64,000 nucleotides of DNA from Lates calcarifer (Eukaryota; Chordata; Actinopteri; Centropomidae). A program made the translations under genes and the position numbers. Location of the stretch: positions 1,807,937 to 1,871,936 of the forward strand of contig NC_066856.1 of NCBI RefSeq assembly GCF_001640805.2, written 5' to 3'. Within the stretch, counting starts at the first letter, position 1. Each line of letters begins with the position of its first letter. Below, one piece after another: positions 12,061 through 23,900 of the stretch. Below the pieces are notes generated by a model that saw only the letters and a program-made list of their open reading frames with translations, was not told the DNA's origin and searched no databases.

Positions 12061-13899
12061 TAAAGTACAGCAGCCTGACAGAGTCTTTTAAATTCTAAAA
12101 ATATTGATTATTCTTAAATGTGTAACAAAGCTGCAATGTCACAAAAGACTTTAGTTGTAGCTAATGTTCATATTTCAGGTTGTCTGCTGGAGCGATTCAC
12201 AGAAATGTGTTTGGCAGAACCCTGTCACCACAGCTAATGGCAACAGAGCCATGACAGGTCAATTATTCCTGCAGCAGCAGCCTGAAGGACGCCTCTATGA
12301 GGTTGTAATGGACAGATGCTTTACAGACAAACATTGCTACATCTTTATTTATACACCAGACATAAATTTCCATCCAACATACCCAGTTTCCATACATTTA
12401 ATTCAACATTTAACACCCCTTTCCTTTAATCTTCAGCTAAGCAACACACGTGCATTTTATAGTGATAACAGAAGCATTATTCTTAATTTTGGCAGCCAAT
12501 CATGACTTAATAATGTGTTTGCTGAGCAAAATGCTATCTTGGATAACGTGTTAGGCTGAGGTTGCTCTTAAAGAGCAGGGTAGAGGTGCTAACATTAGCC
12601 AACACTCTGATACAGTAGCAGCTAGCAGCTTTCACACAGAGGAGAAATGCTACAAAGCTGATGTTGATGGGTCTTTTTTACCCTCAAAATACGGGTATGA
12701 AACATCCCTGGTTTTTAAAGGAACACTAACATTAGCATCTAATACAGCAGAGTTCCTGACACTTTAGTTATTGCTGTCATACTGTTAGACTGACAAAAAT
12801 AATAGAGTTAGGGTAAATTAAATAAAAAAAAATAAAAAAACACCACTCTCAAAATTCTTTATGTATGGTGAATTGCTTTTACTACAGCTCCATGCACACC
12901 ACTCCAGCATGACAAGTCTTCACTCACACTATAACAATTCATTTCTTTGTGTTTAAGTATGTGGTATAAAAATATAATAATCAGTCATTAAATCAGATCA
13001 TCAAAATCCACCGTGAAATGACTCAAATATGTTCCATTGAGCATTGAGAACATGGAGTAATGTCATTCATACAAAAGTTATGGATCAGTGCTCAGATAAA
13101 CAGACATACCAGAAAAGTTACTGAACTGGAAAAAGAAAAAACGTGGACAGAAACATTATGTGTGTGTGTCTGTGTGCGTTTGTGTGTTCGGTATAAGCGT
13201 GTGGAAATTGGATGCCAGGCTTTGTAGATCCCCATACCATGATAACGCACACTCCATCCACATGTCACAAACACATGCTCACAGGTTGTGACAGTTCAAA
13301 ATGAGAAAACACTGAACTCTAACTGAGACCAAAACAAACCGCCAAAAACAGAAAATGATTTGGATTTAAAGCCACAAAAACTCAATGCTCAAATCTGATG
13401 ACTGGCAGGACCTGTGAAACACTCGACAGCCTTATTGACTTCTCCTGAGTCTGCATGTGACAACGCTGCTGTCAGTGTGACAGCAAGGCAACATTTTATA
13501 TTCCACCAGAGGCGAGCCTGATCTGTGCTGCTAACACTGGATGCCAAACGTCTTGAAATGAGCTCAGGCGACAAGCGAGCACACCCCTTGGTTGTTTCAA
13601 TCACCGTTTCCAGGCACAGTCTCCTCTCTCCCCAGGCCTCTCCTTCATTGGTGTTTGAATATAAAGACGATTTACGTGAAGGCTGCTGGCGCTGCTTTCT
13701 GAGGGAAGGTGGTAAATGTGTGGTGGTGATGCTGGGAGCACTGGCAGAGATTTCTACTGGCCCAGTACACCGGTTTTGATCTGGCCCTGAGGAAGTGGCA
13801 GCTGAAGGCGGGATGGCATGGGAGAGCTGACACTTAACATGGACAGGGGCAGGAAGGGGCAGACAGGGAAGGTCACAAGGTCCCTCTGGAAGAGAGTGT

Positions 13900-13903
<4 letters not shown>
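12061..13903. other. intronic sequence, nothing recognisable
   Basis: Contains A-rich tracts near 12,823-12,841 and an imperfect TG tract near 13,160-13,190. A minus-strand frame of 184 codons (13,389-13,943) opens inside the neighbouring microsatellite and has no protein signature. Confidence 0.45.

Positions 13904-13937
<34 letters not shown>
13904..13937. repeat. (GT)n microsatellite
   Basis: Seventeen perfect GT units. Confidence 0.97.
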
Positions 13938-13939
<2 letters not shown>

Positions 13940-14078
13940 ACACACTACTGTAGCAAGTGAAGCAAAGCTAGAATGCGCTAGCACCACTGGTGTGTGGCCA
14001 GTGGGGAGAGTCTGGGATTTATCTCTGTGTTTGTGTCCATATGTAAAGCAAACACTACATTGTGTGTGGTGTGGAGAG

Positions 14079-14102
14079 TGTGTGTGTGTGTGTGTGTGTG
14101 TG
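14079..14102. repeat. (GT)n microsatellite
   Basis: Twelve perfect GT units, 140 bases from the previous one. Confidence 0.95.
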
Positions 14103-14612
14103 AAGAGGTAATAGAAGCTGACAATAGTGAGGTGCGTCGTCTAACTCTGAGTGGACTGACAAGGACATGTGACAGCATCCAGGCCAGCTCAACTGTCAGC
14201 GCCACTCACTGAAGAGCCACACTGATGACAGCAGACAGCGGCCAAACACCACCTCTCCTGGAAACACTAAACACACATGCACGCTCTTATTTTTTATATT
14301 CACAGCCTCCCATCAGAACACTTAAACTGATAATCTGTTATTTATGAGGACAAACTGTCTGCAGCACTTCAGACACATACCAGTTTCTTAAAGCTTTTCA
14401 ATATGCTGTTGCTCAGGTAGCACCCTGAGAACCATCCTGTGACAGACAGGAAATGATGCCTTTAACTGTCCCTGCAGCAGAAATGTGCTTCGCTCAGAAC
14501 AAACAGAAGGATGACAGAGCAAATAGCTTTAGCAAGTGATAGCTGCAATGGCTGAGCAGACAGAGAAATCAACAGAAGAGACAGAACAGAAAATACAAAA
14601 AAGCCACCACAG

Positions 14613-14935
14613 TGCTGAAACAATTAGTCCGTCAATTAAGGGAGTGACAGAAAATTAATTGACTGATCACACTTTTGGTCCAAAACTAAGAATGACACTA
14701 AGAATGACACCGAAAAATACTGCAATTATATTGACAGATATTGTGTTATCAGTAATGGCTTTAAAGGGATTTTTGGGGAAAGTTTTGGCTTCTGCAATTA
14801 GGCTATTACACTTTTATTTTAATTAATTATTTAGCCATACTGTGAGCTATGGGAAATTGTGCTAGGATTCTCACTATTCTCTGACAATTTATAGACAAAA
14901 ACAATTTAACAAAAAGACAAAATAATTTTAAAAAT
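14613..14935. repeat. AT-rich MITE with GATTAAT ends (copy 1)
   Basis: It starts GCTGAAACAATTAGTCCGTC and passes through GACAGAAAATTAATTGACTG. Further in it has GGGAAATTGTGCTAGG, TTCTCTGACAATTTATAGAC and AACAATTTAACAAAAAGAC. I recognise this arrangement, GCTGAAACRATTAGTC to the tail near TTTATAGAC, as a common percomorph MITE. Three more copies are in this window (35.2, 41.0 and 51.1 kb), some inverted. No coding capacity. Confidence 0.7.
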
Positions 14936-15471
14936 CTTTTAAAGTAACCCTATAGATAATTAAATATAACAAAAACATAAAACAAGAGACATTCCAGGAT
15001 TGTGGTAAATGTTAAAACTGCATGACAGCAGCACAAGAGCAGAAGAGTTAGCTAACCTTAGCTACCAGTTAACTACTGGTCATACCAGACCAATAAATGC
15101 AGCAACAAAACCACTGAGCGCAGCAAATTAAACAAGGTTTAGTTTTGTTTTTAATATTTCTTTTCACTTGTGAGAGGACAAATTTCTGCTTTCAAAAATG
15201 ATATAGTGTGTAGCTTAAAAAAACAAACTCTTCTATGAGTCACAAGTAACGGAGCTGAAAATCAGCATTAATCCACTCGGTTCACCCACAGAGCGGCTCT
15301 CACCTCGGAGGACAAACAATAAAACCAGTCACAGCTCTCTGACAGAAGCTATTTCATCTGAGCCTTTTCTCTTTGCATTTCTACCTTTGCTGCCGTCGGC
15401 ATTCAGCTTCCCTTCCTCCCTCACTGGAGGCGGGAGAGGCGGGAGCATCAGTCTCTCCCATGCAGCACCGT

Positions 15472-15473
<2 letters not shown>
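14936..15473. other. intronic sequence, nothing recognisable
   Basis: Unremarkable AT-rich DNA grading into a more GC-rich stretch near 15,240-15,470. Confidence 0.45.

Positions 15474-15514
<41 letters not shown>
15474..15514. repeat. (GT)n microsatellite
   Basis: About twenty perfect GT units, the longest TG run in the window. Confidence 0.97.
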
Positions 15515-15515
<1 letters not shown>

Positions 15516-16190
15516 AGTATGGGGGGCAGCCGCTGGGTCTAGCTCTGTACTGTGAGGTCAATACACATCCTGACAGTCAGTAATTGTACCAGAGGGAGGT
15601 GTGGGAGGGCGCCGTAATGTAGGGTGACATCTCGCAAGACTTTTAGGCAGCCAAATGCTGGGGGGGAGGAGGGAGAGAGAGCAGAGCGCCGCACCTCAGA
15701 ACACTATTGACAGATGTGAAATCCTATGACTCCAGAGCTGACCCTTATGTTTCGACTTCAATCATCAGGTTAAGGAGGATCTGTGAGATACTGTAGCAAA
15801 CTGTAGACATTACAGTCAAGACATCATCAAGACCCCACACACCCCCCACTTCCCTGACAATCTTCCACTGAATATGAAATGTTAATGTAGCAAGTATTTA
15901 ACAGTCTCCTGTGTCTGCATGTGCCAGAAATCTGTTTATTTCATATCCACTGCTCACCCAGTCACACCCCCGCCCCTCCTCCTCTCAAGAGAGAGAGAGA
16001 GAAAAAAAAGAAAAACAATTTAGCTGCCACTTTGTTATGATTGCATTTTCCAATCTGATGGGATTCTTAACGAAAGGAAAGCCAGTTGGGTTTTTTTTTT
16101 CCCGATGTTCTCAGGCGCTCAGCAGGGGATCTCCAGCTGAGAGATGGTATCTGATGGTGCGACGCACACACAGATGCTCACATATACAAA

Positions 16191-16213
16191 CACACACACA
16201 CACACACACACAC
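16191..16213. repeat. (CA)n microsatellite
   Basis: Eleven and a half CA units, with GA and A-rich runs about 200 bases to the left. Confidence 0.95.
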
Positions 16214-16409
16214 GCAGTACTATACATGTAGAAATCTACCCACGCCAACGCAACAACAGTAATAAGAGTGGTAATCAAGCCTGGAATAACAGAGAGTTTT
16301 CAGGGGCTTTCAGAGATGCAGGGTTAATTTTGCCACTGCCACTTGAAAGTCAGCAGGTTGCTGTGCTAATTAATGGAGCATGACTGCTATCCTCAGGCAA
16401 ATCCTCACT

Positions 16410-16484
16410 CACACACACACACACACACACATACAGCCAGGCACTTGCAAGCACTTTCACTTTACACACACACACACACACACA
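16410..16484. repeat. two adjacent (CA)n microsatellites
   Basis: CA runs at about 16,410-16,431 and 16,463-16,484 separated by 31 bases. Confidence 0.95.
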
Positions 16485-17645
16485 GGAAAACAAATTCACT
16501 CACAAAAACAGGCACAAACAAATACAACGACTTTTAGCAATGTGTGTGTATGTGTGTGCGGGCTAATCAAGTGACATGCAGCTGCACACTCAATCAGACC
16601 AGCCTCGACTGGAACGCACACACACAGACACACCCCAACAAATACACAAAACCTACATACACAGCAGCATACAATCATTTCCTGTGAGCTCAGATGCAGG
16701 AGTGGATGTGGGTGGGGCAAGGTTTAGTGGACTCCACCAGTAGTTCCAAAACCCTTTCTGTCTGACACCCTCCCACACCTGTATTAAATGAGCACAAATA
16801 CCCCCTAACTGACCCCACCCATCTGGGCCTTTCAATTATTTATCACATTTAGCTGTATAGTTCAATATTTCAGACTGTTTCAGCTTAGTATTTTAACCAT
16901 TTATCCATTCCTTTGAGCTGATGATTTTGACTTCTCTGCTAGCTTGCTAACTAGTTTTCCTGCATTTTCAATGGTTCCAACTCACTGCAGTTGTGCTTTG
17001 CAGTCAGCCTATTGTAGACAGAAGCTTTACTAAAGATCAGCATTATTTCTTATTAATCTGTGATTGATCTGGATGTTTCTCCTTAACACTCTTTTATTCC
17101 ACTAATACACAAACTTTGACACAGACCCTAGTAACTGCAGCAGTATCTTATGATTCACTGCTGTACACCATGCTGAATCAAAGGGAAAGCTGCTTAACAG
17201 GAACTGAACTAACATGGTTACTGTTACTGCCTGACGCAAGTCTTCTGATCGATACCAGAAGACGTACAAAAAGAATGTCCAAGTACAGCAAACATAAGCT
17301 CTTGTGAAGCTTCTCTGAGGCAGCACGTCTCTACAAACCTTGAACCAAGTCACCTTTGTTCATCTGAGAGACGTTTGTGGTAATAAGGCCACTGCTTTAA
17401 TTCCAGGTCCATTAAAAAACACACACATTTGCACACACACACAGTATAATAACCCCGGACGTGTATAAGTGTTTGTGTACGTGAGTGTGTTGAGAAGGTA
17501 GGAGAGTGCGGGGGTCAATGTCAGAGGCTGGTATCCTTGTGCAGTGATGAGCGGGCGGGCTGCTGACACAACCATGATTATACAGGACCAGCTTGACCTG
17601 GAACAACACAGCTAACAGGCAGAGACACCGTCACATACACACAGT
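16485..17645. other. intronic sequence, nothing recognisable
   Basis: Short TG and CA runs near 16,540-16,560, 16,616-16,630 and 17,420-17,445. No exon or named repeat. Confidence 0.45.
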
Positions 17646-17646
17646 C

Positions 17647-17678
<32 letters not shown>

Positions 17679-17679
17679 C
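17646..17679. repeat. interrupted (CA)n microsatellite
   Basis: Seventeen CA-type units with one AAA interruption. Confidence 0.95.
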
Positions 17680-20471
17680 AACACATGGCTGTTTCACGGC
17701 AAGAGGTATAAAACAGGACAAATAGCAGGTTGGGAAATATACCAAGGCCAGATGGGACAAAGCAGCACATACACCTGTTCAAAACTACACAGCCTGTCGG
17801 GAGACAAAAGCCTACAGTGCCTGACATGAATGGGACCCTTGTTTTCCATCATGAGGACCTCACACACTGTCATTATGAATCACTGGAAATGAGCATTGAA
17901 CAGCGAGGTTTCTGTGACGCCTGTTAGCACAACATTAGATGTTCTCTCTGCGCTGATTATGTGAGGAAACTCAATGAAAAGTAGTTCACTGCTAAATAAC
18001 AGCGATATATTCAGTTTTGGAGCAGACTGCGTTATGTACAAAAGTCTGTGCAAAACCCGGCCCACTTCACTCTCCATCTGCTGAGATGAAGATGAATTTG
18101 TCTTTTAAAACAGTGGTTTCTGCCTCTCAAGAAACCTCACGGGTGGGGAGGGGGCTTTCCCTCCAGCTGAGTGACTCTCTGACGCCAGCCCAGTTTCCAA
18201 ATGACTATAATTTTGCTTTTAAGCTGAATCCTGACCCAGAATCATAATTCATTATCAGCAACGTTGTGAGACAATGAATCGGGAACTCGAAAAATTACTT
18301 ATAAAAGCCATCAGTGTTCTGACAAGGGTAGTAAATCTTGGCTTGCACTCAGGTGTGACTGCATTGTGCGAATCAGGTGTTAAATTTGGAATTAGCTGCT
18401 TGCTGGCTAACAACACATACATCACACTAATGCAGTTCTGTCATTGCTGCGCTCGCCCTTAATCAGGGCGCATCTGTGTTCTGATGAGGCGCCTCGGCTC
18501 TCTATGATGATAACACACACTCTCACAAACACACACACACAAATATACACATTACACGCATACAGGAAGTCCCCAGAAACCTAATGTTTGCATTGGACTC
18601 TGTTGTTGTGTTTTATGTGAGCCACACAGCAGATCAGTGCAACACTCAGATTTACTTTGCTGTCATGCAGGTTTTTGATGCCCCAGGTCCTCTAATGGAC
18701 AATCACAGCTGGATCTGTGTGAAGGCAGAGGGAGTGTAATATTCAACGCATACAAATGATACAGTAGATCCTGTACCAGCGTAGCAGCAGCAGCAGCTGG
18801 TACAGAGTGAAGACTGACTGAGAGCAGCATCAGTTCATCTCCTGCCTCCTTGTCTTACTATAACTGTCTTGCAATAAAAAACTGTATTTTATTATGAAGA
18901 AAGCATAGAACAGTTGTTGCTAAACAGTCATCTTTTTCTGCTAACAAATATTTCCATGGCTTCTATTTACAGTATGTTTTATTGTTAATGTGTCAAACTA
19001 AAGGGTCATATGAGATGATTAGGGTTAGAAGGAGAGCTGAACCTAATTTTTAAAAGGTAGACTTTACCTAAGGTTATGAATATTATTTTTAGACCCTCCC
19101 AACACCTTCCTCCCAAACTTCTCTACCCCAATTTCAAGTGTTACATGAAAAAACATACAGAAAAAACAAGGAGTGAAATTAACACCTGCCAAAATGATGG
19201 TAAACATAACCAATGGTTACATCTCATCTACAAGCATTTCTGCTACTTCTGCAAGCAAATGAACTTTTTATAACCAGTGTCACTGGATGAGTGAACAAGG
19301 AACAGGCAGGGAAAAAAGGCAAAAACATATTAGTCCTGTCAGCAACTATAAAATGACTGCTGTCCTCTGCAAAGAGCAAAATACACTTATATTCTACAAA
19401 AGGCACAAATTTCAACATGAGCCCCAGTGCAACACTTTTAGTTTGCTAATGAATGACTAATCAAAATTCTGCACCTACCATTACTACATTGGCCAAAGAG
19501 CATTGATGTGACACAGAAAAATGAGCTCACAGTTCTCAGTCATATGAATATTCTAACCAGATCAGAGTTTAGGACATCCCCGAGCAACTCAAAACAAGTC
19601 GTTTTCACTTCATCAGGGGTATAACTGTTTGAAGAGGCGTTGAAACTGTTTTTATCACAAGCACCTTTCCCAAATGACATTTTCTATTGATGTTTGGTAC
19701 TTGACTTTTCTCTGAAGTGCAGCTTTGTGATTCATGGCAGCAAAAAAAAAAAAAAAAAAGAAAGAAAAAAAAAAACATCAATGAACACATCTTTTATTTT
19801 GTTGCTGCAGGCGTGCGACAGAATTTCTTCTGACTAAGGTTTGTTGCTTCTTTTGCTCAAGAAACATCAGGTTTTTACAACATATCTCTGATTTATCACA
19901 AGTGTATGTGGTGCAACAAAGCTGGAACCCATGTTCTATTCAAAGGCAAAAGAGAGGTTAAAAAAGAAATCTGTTTCCTGTTAATGGAAAAAGATTCTTG
20001 AGAGTCCATCCCAAAGTGTTTCCTGCACATGGAGACAAACATGCCTCAACAAGGCTGGCACAGCACTATTCCCTGTCTGTCCTGGGTGAGTGTCAGCTAT
20101 GACCTGGATATCCTCCATTTTTACTGACACTAGTACAATACCAGCTACAAGCTGACCCCACCTGGGATCAATGAATAAAATACATTTTCTCTTGATATGG
20201 CTGCTCAAAACATATTCAGTTTAGATTCTGAAGTGAATAGGGACCAAAATGAGAACCTCTAACGACAAACATTATCCAACAACCTCTCGGGACGCACATG
20301 CGTGCTTGTAAATGCGAAAACAAGATACATATTCTGTCATCAGTTTTGCGCTATTGCACTGATCGACATGTGGTGGCAGTAATGTGCCAACACATGCAGC
20401 AATGCACCAACAGAGGCAGTGTAGAAGAAGACTGCAGGCAAACAAACAAGGTTAAAAACAATATAGGTTTA
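17680..20471. other. intronic sequence with A-rich tract
   Basis: A CA run lies near 18,529-18,541 and an A-rich tract with two G interruptions at 19,742-19,775. Otherwise no recognisable feature. Confidence 0.45.
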
Positions 20472-20983
20472 AATATCAGCCATAACATTAAAACCACTGA
20501 CAGCTGAAGTGAATAGCATTCATCATCTTGGGTCCTTCATTGAACCATGGGTCCTTCATTCATCTGAATTTTACTTTGACACATACCATCCACCTAAATA
20601 TAGTTCTAGACCAAGCAAACACCCCCAATGGCAACAACTCTCCCCAATGTCAGTCATAGTCCCAGTATGAGGGACTGCATAGTCCCAGTATGAACTATGC
20701 AATATTAGACAAGTCGCACAGTACTGAATCAGATTGGGATCTGGGAGTTGGAGTCCAGGTCACAGCCTTAACATGTCTCACATTCTGAGCAGTTTGTGGT
20801 GGTGGACATATCCTGCTGGGGAGGTGACATGGGGAGTGTGCATGGGGGGTGTGGTTGTGCAGTATTTAGGTGGGTGGTACGTGACAAAGTAATGTCCAAA
20901 TGAATGTCATGACCAAAGGTTCCTCAATAGAACACTGTGTTATAACAAGAGTTATTCACTTCATCCACCAGTGGTCATGATGT

Positions 20984-20990
<7 letters not shown>
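20472..20990. mobile_element. Tc1/mariner-like relic, palindromically rearranged
   Basis: The left part begins ATATCAGCCATAACATTAAA, followed by ACCACTGACAGCTGAAGTGA, the terminus of a very common fish Tc1/mariner-type element. It jumps directly to a fragment of the transposase gene (GGGTCCTTCATTCATCTG to ACATACCATCCACCTAAATA, about 20,529-20,608). The right part (about 20,700-20,990) carries the same segment in reverse (TATTTAGGTGGGTGGTACGT, GACAAAGTAATGTCC). Inside it is a further inverted transposase remnant whose minus strand reads through TGGACTCCAACTCCCAGATC, and it ends with an inverted terminus (CACTTCATCCACCAGTGGTC, ATGATGTTAT). The element is therefore two inverted, internally deleted pieces. 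It is non-coding, with frames broken by stops and indels. Confidence 0.75.
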
Positions 20991-21018
<28 letters not shown>

Positions 21019-21019
21019 A
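20984..21019. repeat. compound (TA)n(TG)n microsatellite
   Basis: TA units followed by about twelve TG units directly at the right end of the Tc1-like relic. Mariner-type elements insert at TA, so a TA-rich edge is expected. Confidence 0.93.
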
Positions 21020-23703
21020 TTTAATAAATGTTTTATGAGGAAAGAAATGTATTTAAAAATGTATTTAAAGGTTTCTTTGGTAAGAAAATGTTGTTTACAG
21101 TTTGTTTAGGTGGGTAACTTTACTGCTCATGTCTCCATGTCACCATGCAGACCTCCCCAGTTCCCATTATTCAGCTTTTGGGAGCATTCAGAAATAAACT
21201 TAACACATTTGCCAGTTCAATTTAATAACTGATGTTGCCATTACTGTGAAATAACAGTAGACAATAGCTGAAAAAAATTTAATGAATCTACACAATTTCA
21301 TTATTCCTCAGAGGACAAGCGTTCATTTCATCCTCCTGTCTTGCTCAAGTATACTTTAGCAGGGTGGGTGTTGGCTGATGTGGTATCTCCACTCCACTGC
21401 TCTGATTTCCTACTCACTACTCACCTCAACAGTCCTATCAAAATATTACCCACTTCCCTTCACCTTCAACTTTTCTCCACAAATATCTCCACCATTTGCC
21501 ACATTTCCATGCAGCACATCCCTATGCAGCACTGCCAGCAGTTGGCATCACACCTGACCATGGGACAGCTCCATCTGTGACCGGTTTGTCCCGGTTCTTT
21601 CCGGGGATTATCAGCTATCAGCCGCTGACTTTTCCGCCGGGGCCGGCTCTCAGCTCATCTGCTCCTGAGCAGCGCTCCACTGCCCGTCATAATTGAGGCC
21701 GATACCGTTCCCCCATGGCTGCCAGCTTACAGTGCTTCTACCTCCACCCCCACAACCACCTCCCTCCTTCGCTCTCTCCATCCCTGTGTCTTTCTCTCTG
21801 TGCCTTATCACTAGCCAAAAACCCTCTCCCTGGGTCATGCTAGGAGGAAGCACCAGACCTGTTTGGTGGACAGTTTTTGACCTACAGTCTCATCACCATT
21901 TTAATGAACACTAAAGGTTTTAAAGGTCAACACCATTATTATTATTACTATTGCTGATTGCTAACATTTTGGCTTTTGAACTGCATTTACACCACAACAA
22001 GATACTAAAAGTCTTCACTGAAATTGATGTACTAGCTGTTCATACCTTCATTTGAAGATAAAAATGATAATAAAAAAAAAAAGATGTTTCTGTGGATGAC
22101 TCATTGGTGTACTTGTTTTACACACCCATCCTATGTGTTTGGTAATGTAATTAAATTAGTCAGACCTTCTGTTGAGATATTGCAAAAATGCTTGCCCCCT
22201 TTACCAGAAACCAAAGTCATCTTCATCTGTCAGACAGAGGAAGAATATGATTTGAACTTTCAAAGGCTCAGACTGCAGGTTGACAGTATTTTCCCTCCTT
22301 TGATCGGCGGCGATGTCAGACAGAAGACTCGCTCTTTGAGGTGCCAGTGAAGGTGAGAACAGCTGACGAGCTGGAACAACGTCCTTGCTCTCGTCTATTA
22401 GCGAAAACCTGCTAACGATAAATCCTCCACATTTATGCACACAGGCGAGACGAGATGGAAACTGCTTTGGGCTTTGGCACTGGCGACCTCCGTGGAGTCA
22501 ACAAACAGAACAGAAGATCTGAGGATCATGAGTTTTTCACTGAGAACAACAGATAAGGACAGTTAGCGTAAAAGCACCCACTGTTCTTTCATTCCAAAGG
22601 GATCTTATAAAATACACGAGCCCATAACCATAGCATTTTACTTTATGCCCTAACAGCATATTATGTCCATGCATCATTGCGACCTTCAGATTCAAACCTG
22701 TGTGCTATCAGGAGTGAAAAGGTAACTAGGTCACCTGTGCAGAACAGACCCCTATTCAAATGTTAAATCACCTTGCAAAAGGAATGAGCCATTTCTGCAT
22801 GCACTACTGAAACGATGGCAGCAATAATACCTGGCAGTTTAAATGAACCATCTGAACAAGACACTCTGACCCAGAATCTGCAGCCAAGATGAGACATCAA
22901 AAAAGACAAAACCAGAACCATCACCGCATGGCATGATAACACTGACGCTCTTCTTTAAATATATCATATCTGCATGCAAAGACCGACACATTGTCATGTA
23001 AATTTAATAAGTTGAACCAATGAATGCACATCCAGACAGACTGACTCACAACACACACACATATACACACACACACACTGTTGCGGCTGATGCTCATTAT
23101 TGACCCAATTCCTCAACAAGTAATTCAATGTCATCTTCCTGGCAGGGGAATACAGCTTAGTCTGCTCATAACAATACCCAGACTAAGTAATGATGTTCGC
23201 CCCGCAAACTAACAAAGCCATTCAGCTCAACAAACTTCTTAGACGAGACAACACCATTATGTTCAAATCAGCCATGAAATGTGATCTAAGAGCACTTGAT
23301 CCACGCAGCTACATGACAGACGTGAGGGAGCTGAGTTCAGGGTCAATGGTTAAGAAGAAAGAAAAAGGGATAATGATGGAAGATGTTAGTATTACAGTAT
23401 TTTGAAGGGGTAACCTGTGTTTTGGTTTTTCGATGTTGGTGCCATCTTTGCTGTTATTTCTGTGGTTTTTCAGTGTTTGAGGTGCAAATGAATGTGGATT
23501 TTCTGTTGATGAAAGGATAAGTTTCTGTAATGTCTTTGCCTGTTCAGTCATGGTGCCTATTGTTTACTGATGCTAACTATACAATTCTTCCTCTACTGAT
23601 TCACAGCAGTGCTGTAGTGGAGGGTAAACACACAGAAACACCATTTAATCATCTTACACATACTTTACACCTGTTAGTTCATTAAAGCTCCCTCCTTCTG
23701 CAA
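21020..23703. other. intronic sequence, nothing recognisable
   Basis: Short A run at 22,071-22,082 and CA runs near 23,048-23,078. Positions 21,580-21,830 are GC-richer. No exon or repeat identified. Confidence 0.45.
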
Positions 23704-23900
23704 ATTCTAAAACCACAGCAGCTCATTTTTACACACTGGTTTTGTATGGATTGAACAAACAAAACAAAACCTGTTAAACACAGGTGCTGGTAGTCTGATT
23801 TTTTTTTTACCTTTGGACTGAGCCAAATTAGCTTTTTACCCATTTCCAATCTGTATGCTAAGCTAAACTAATTTAAGCTAACAATCAATTGGATGTAGCC
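23704..23900 (+). repeat. fold-back MITE, GCTAAGCTAA family (copy 2, partial)
   Basis: The phrases TTCTAAAACCACAGCAG, TTTTGTATGGATTGAACAAA, AGGTGCTGGTAG, TACCTTTGGACTGAGCC, CCATTTCCAATCTGTATGCT and AAGCTAAACTAATT occur in the order found in the right arm of the element that is complete at 33.4 kb. Confidence 0.65.

Noticed and set aside
13389..13943. Minus-strand frame of 184 codons, the longest in the window
   Set aside because: It opens inside a GT microsatellite (repeating HT residues), has no domain or family resemblance and lacks exon signals. The adarb2 intron context also makes an independent gene unlikely.
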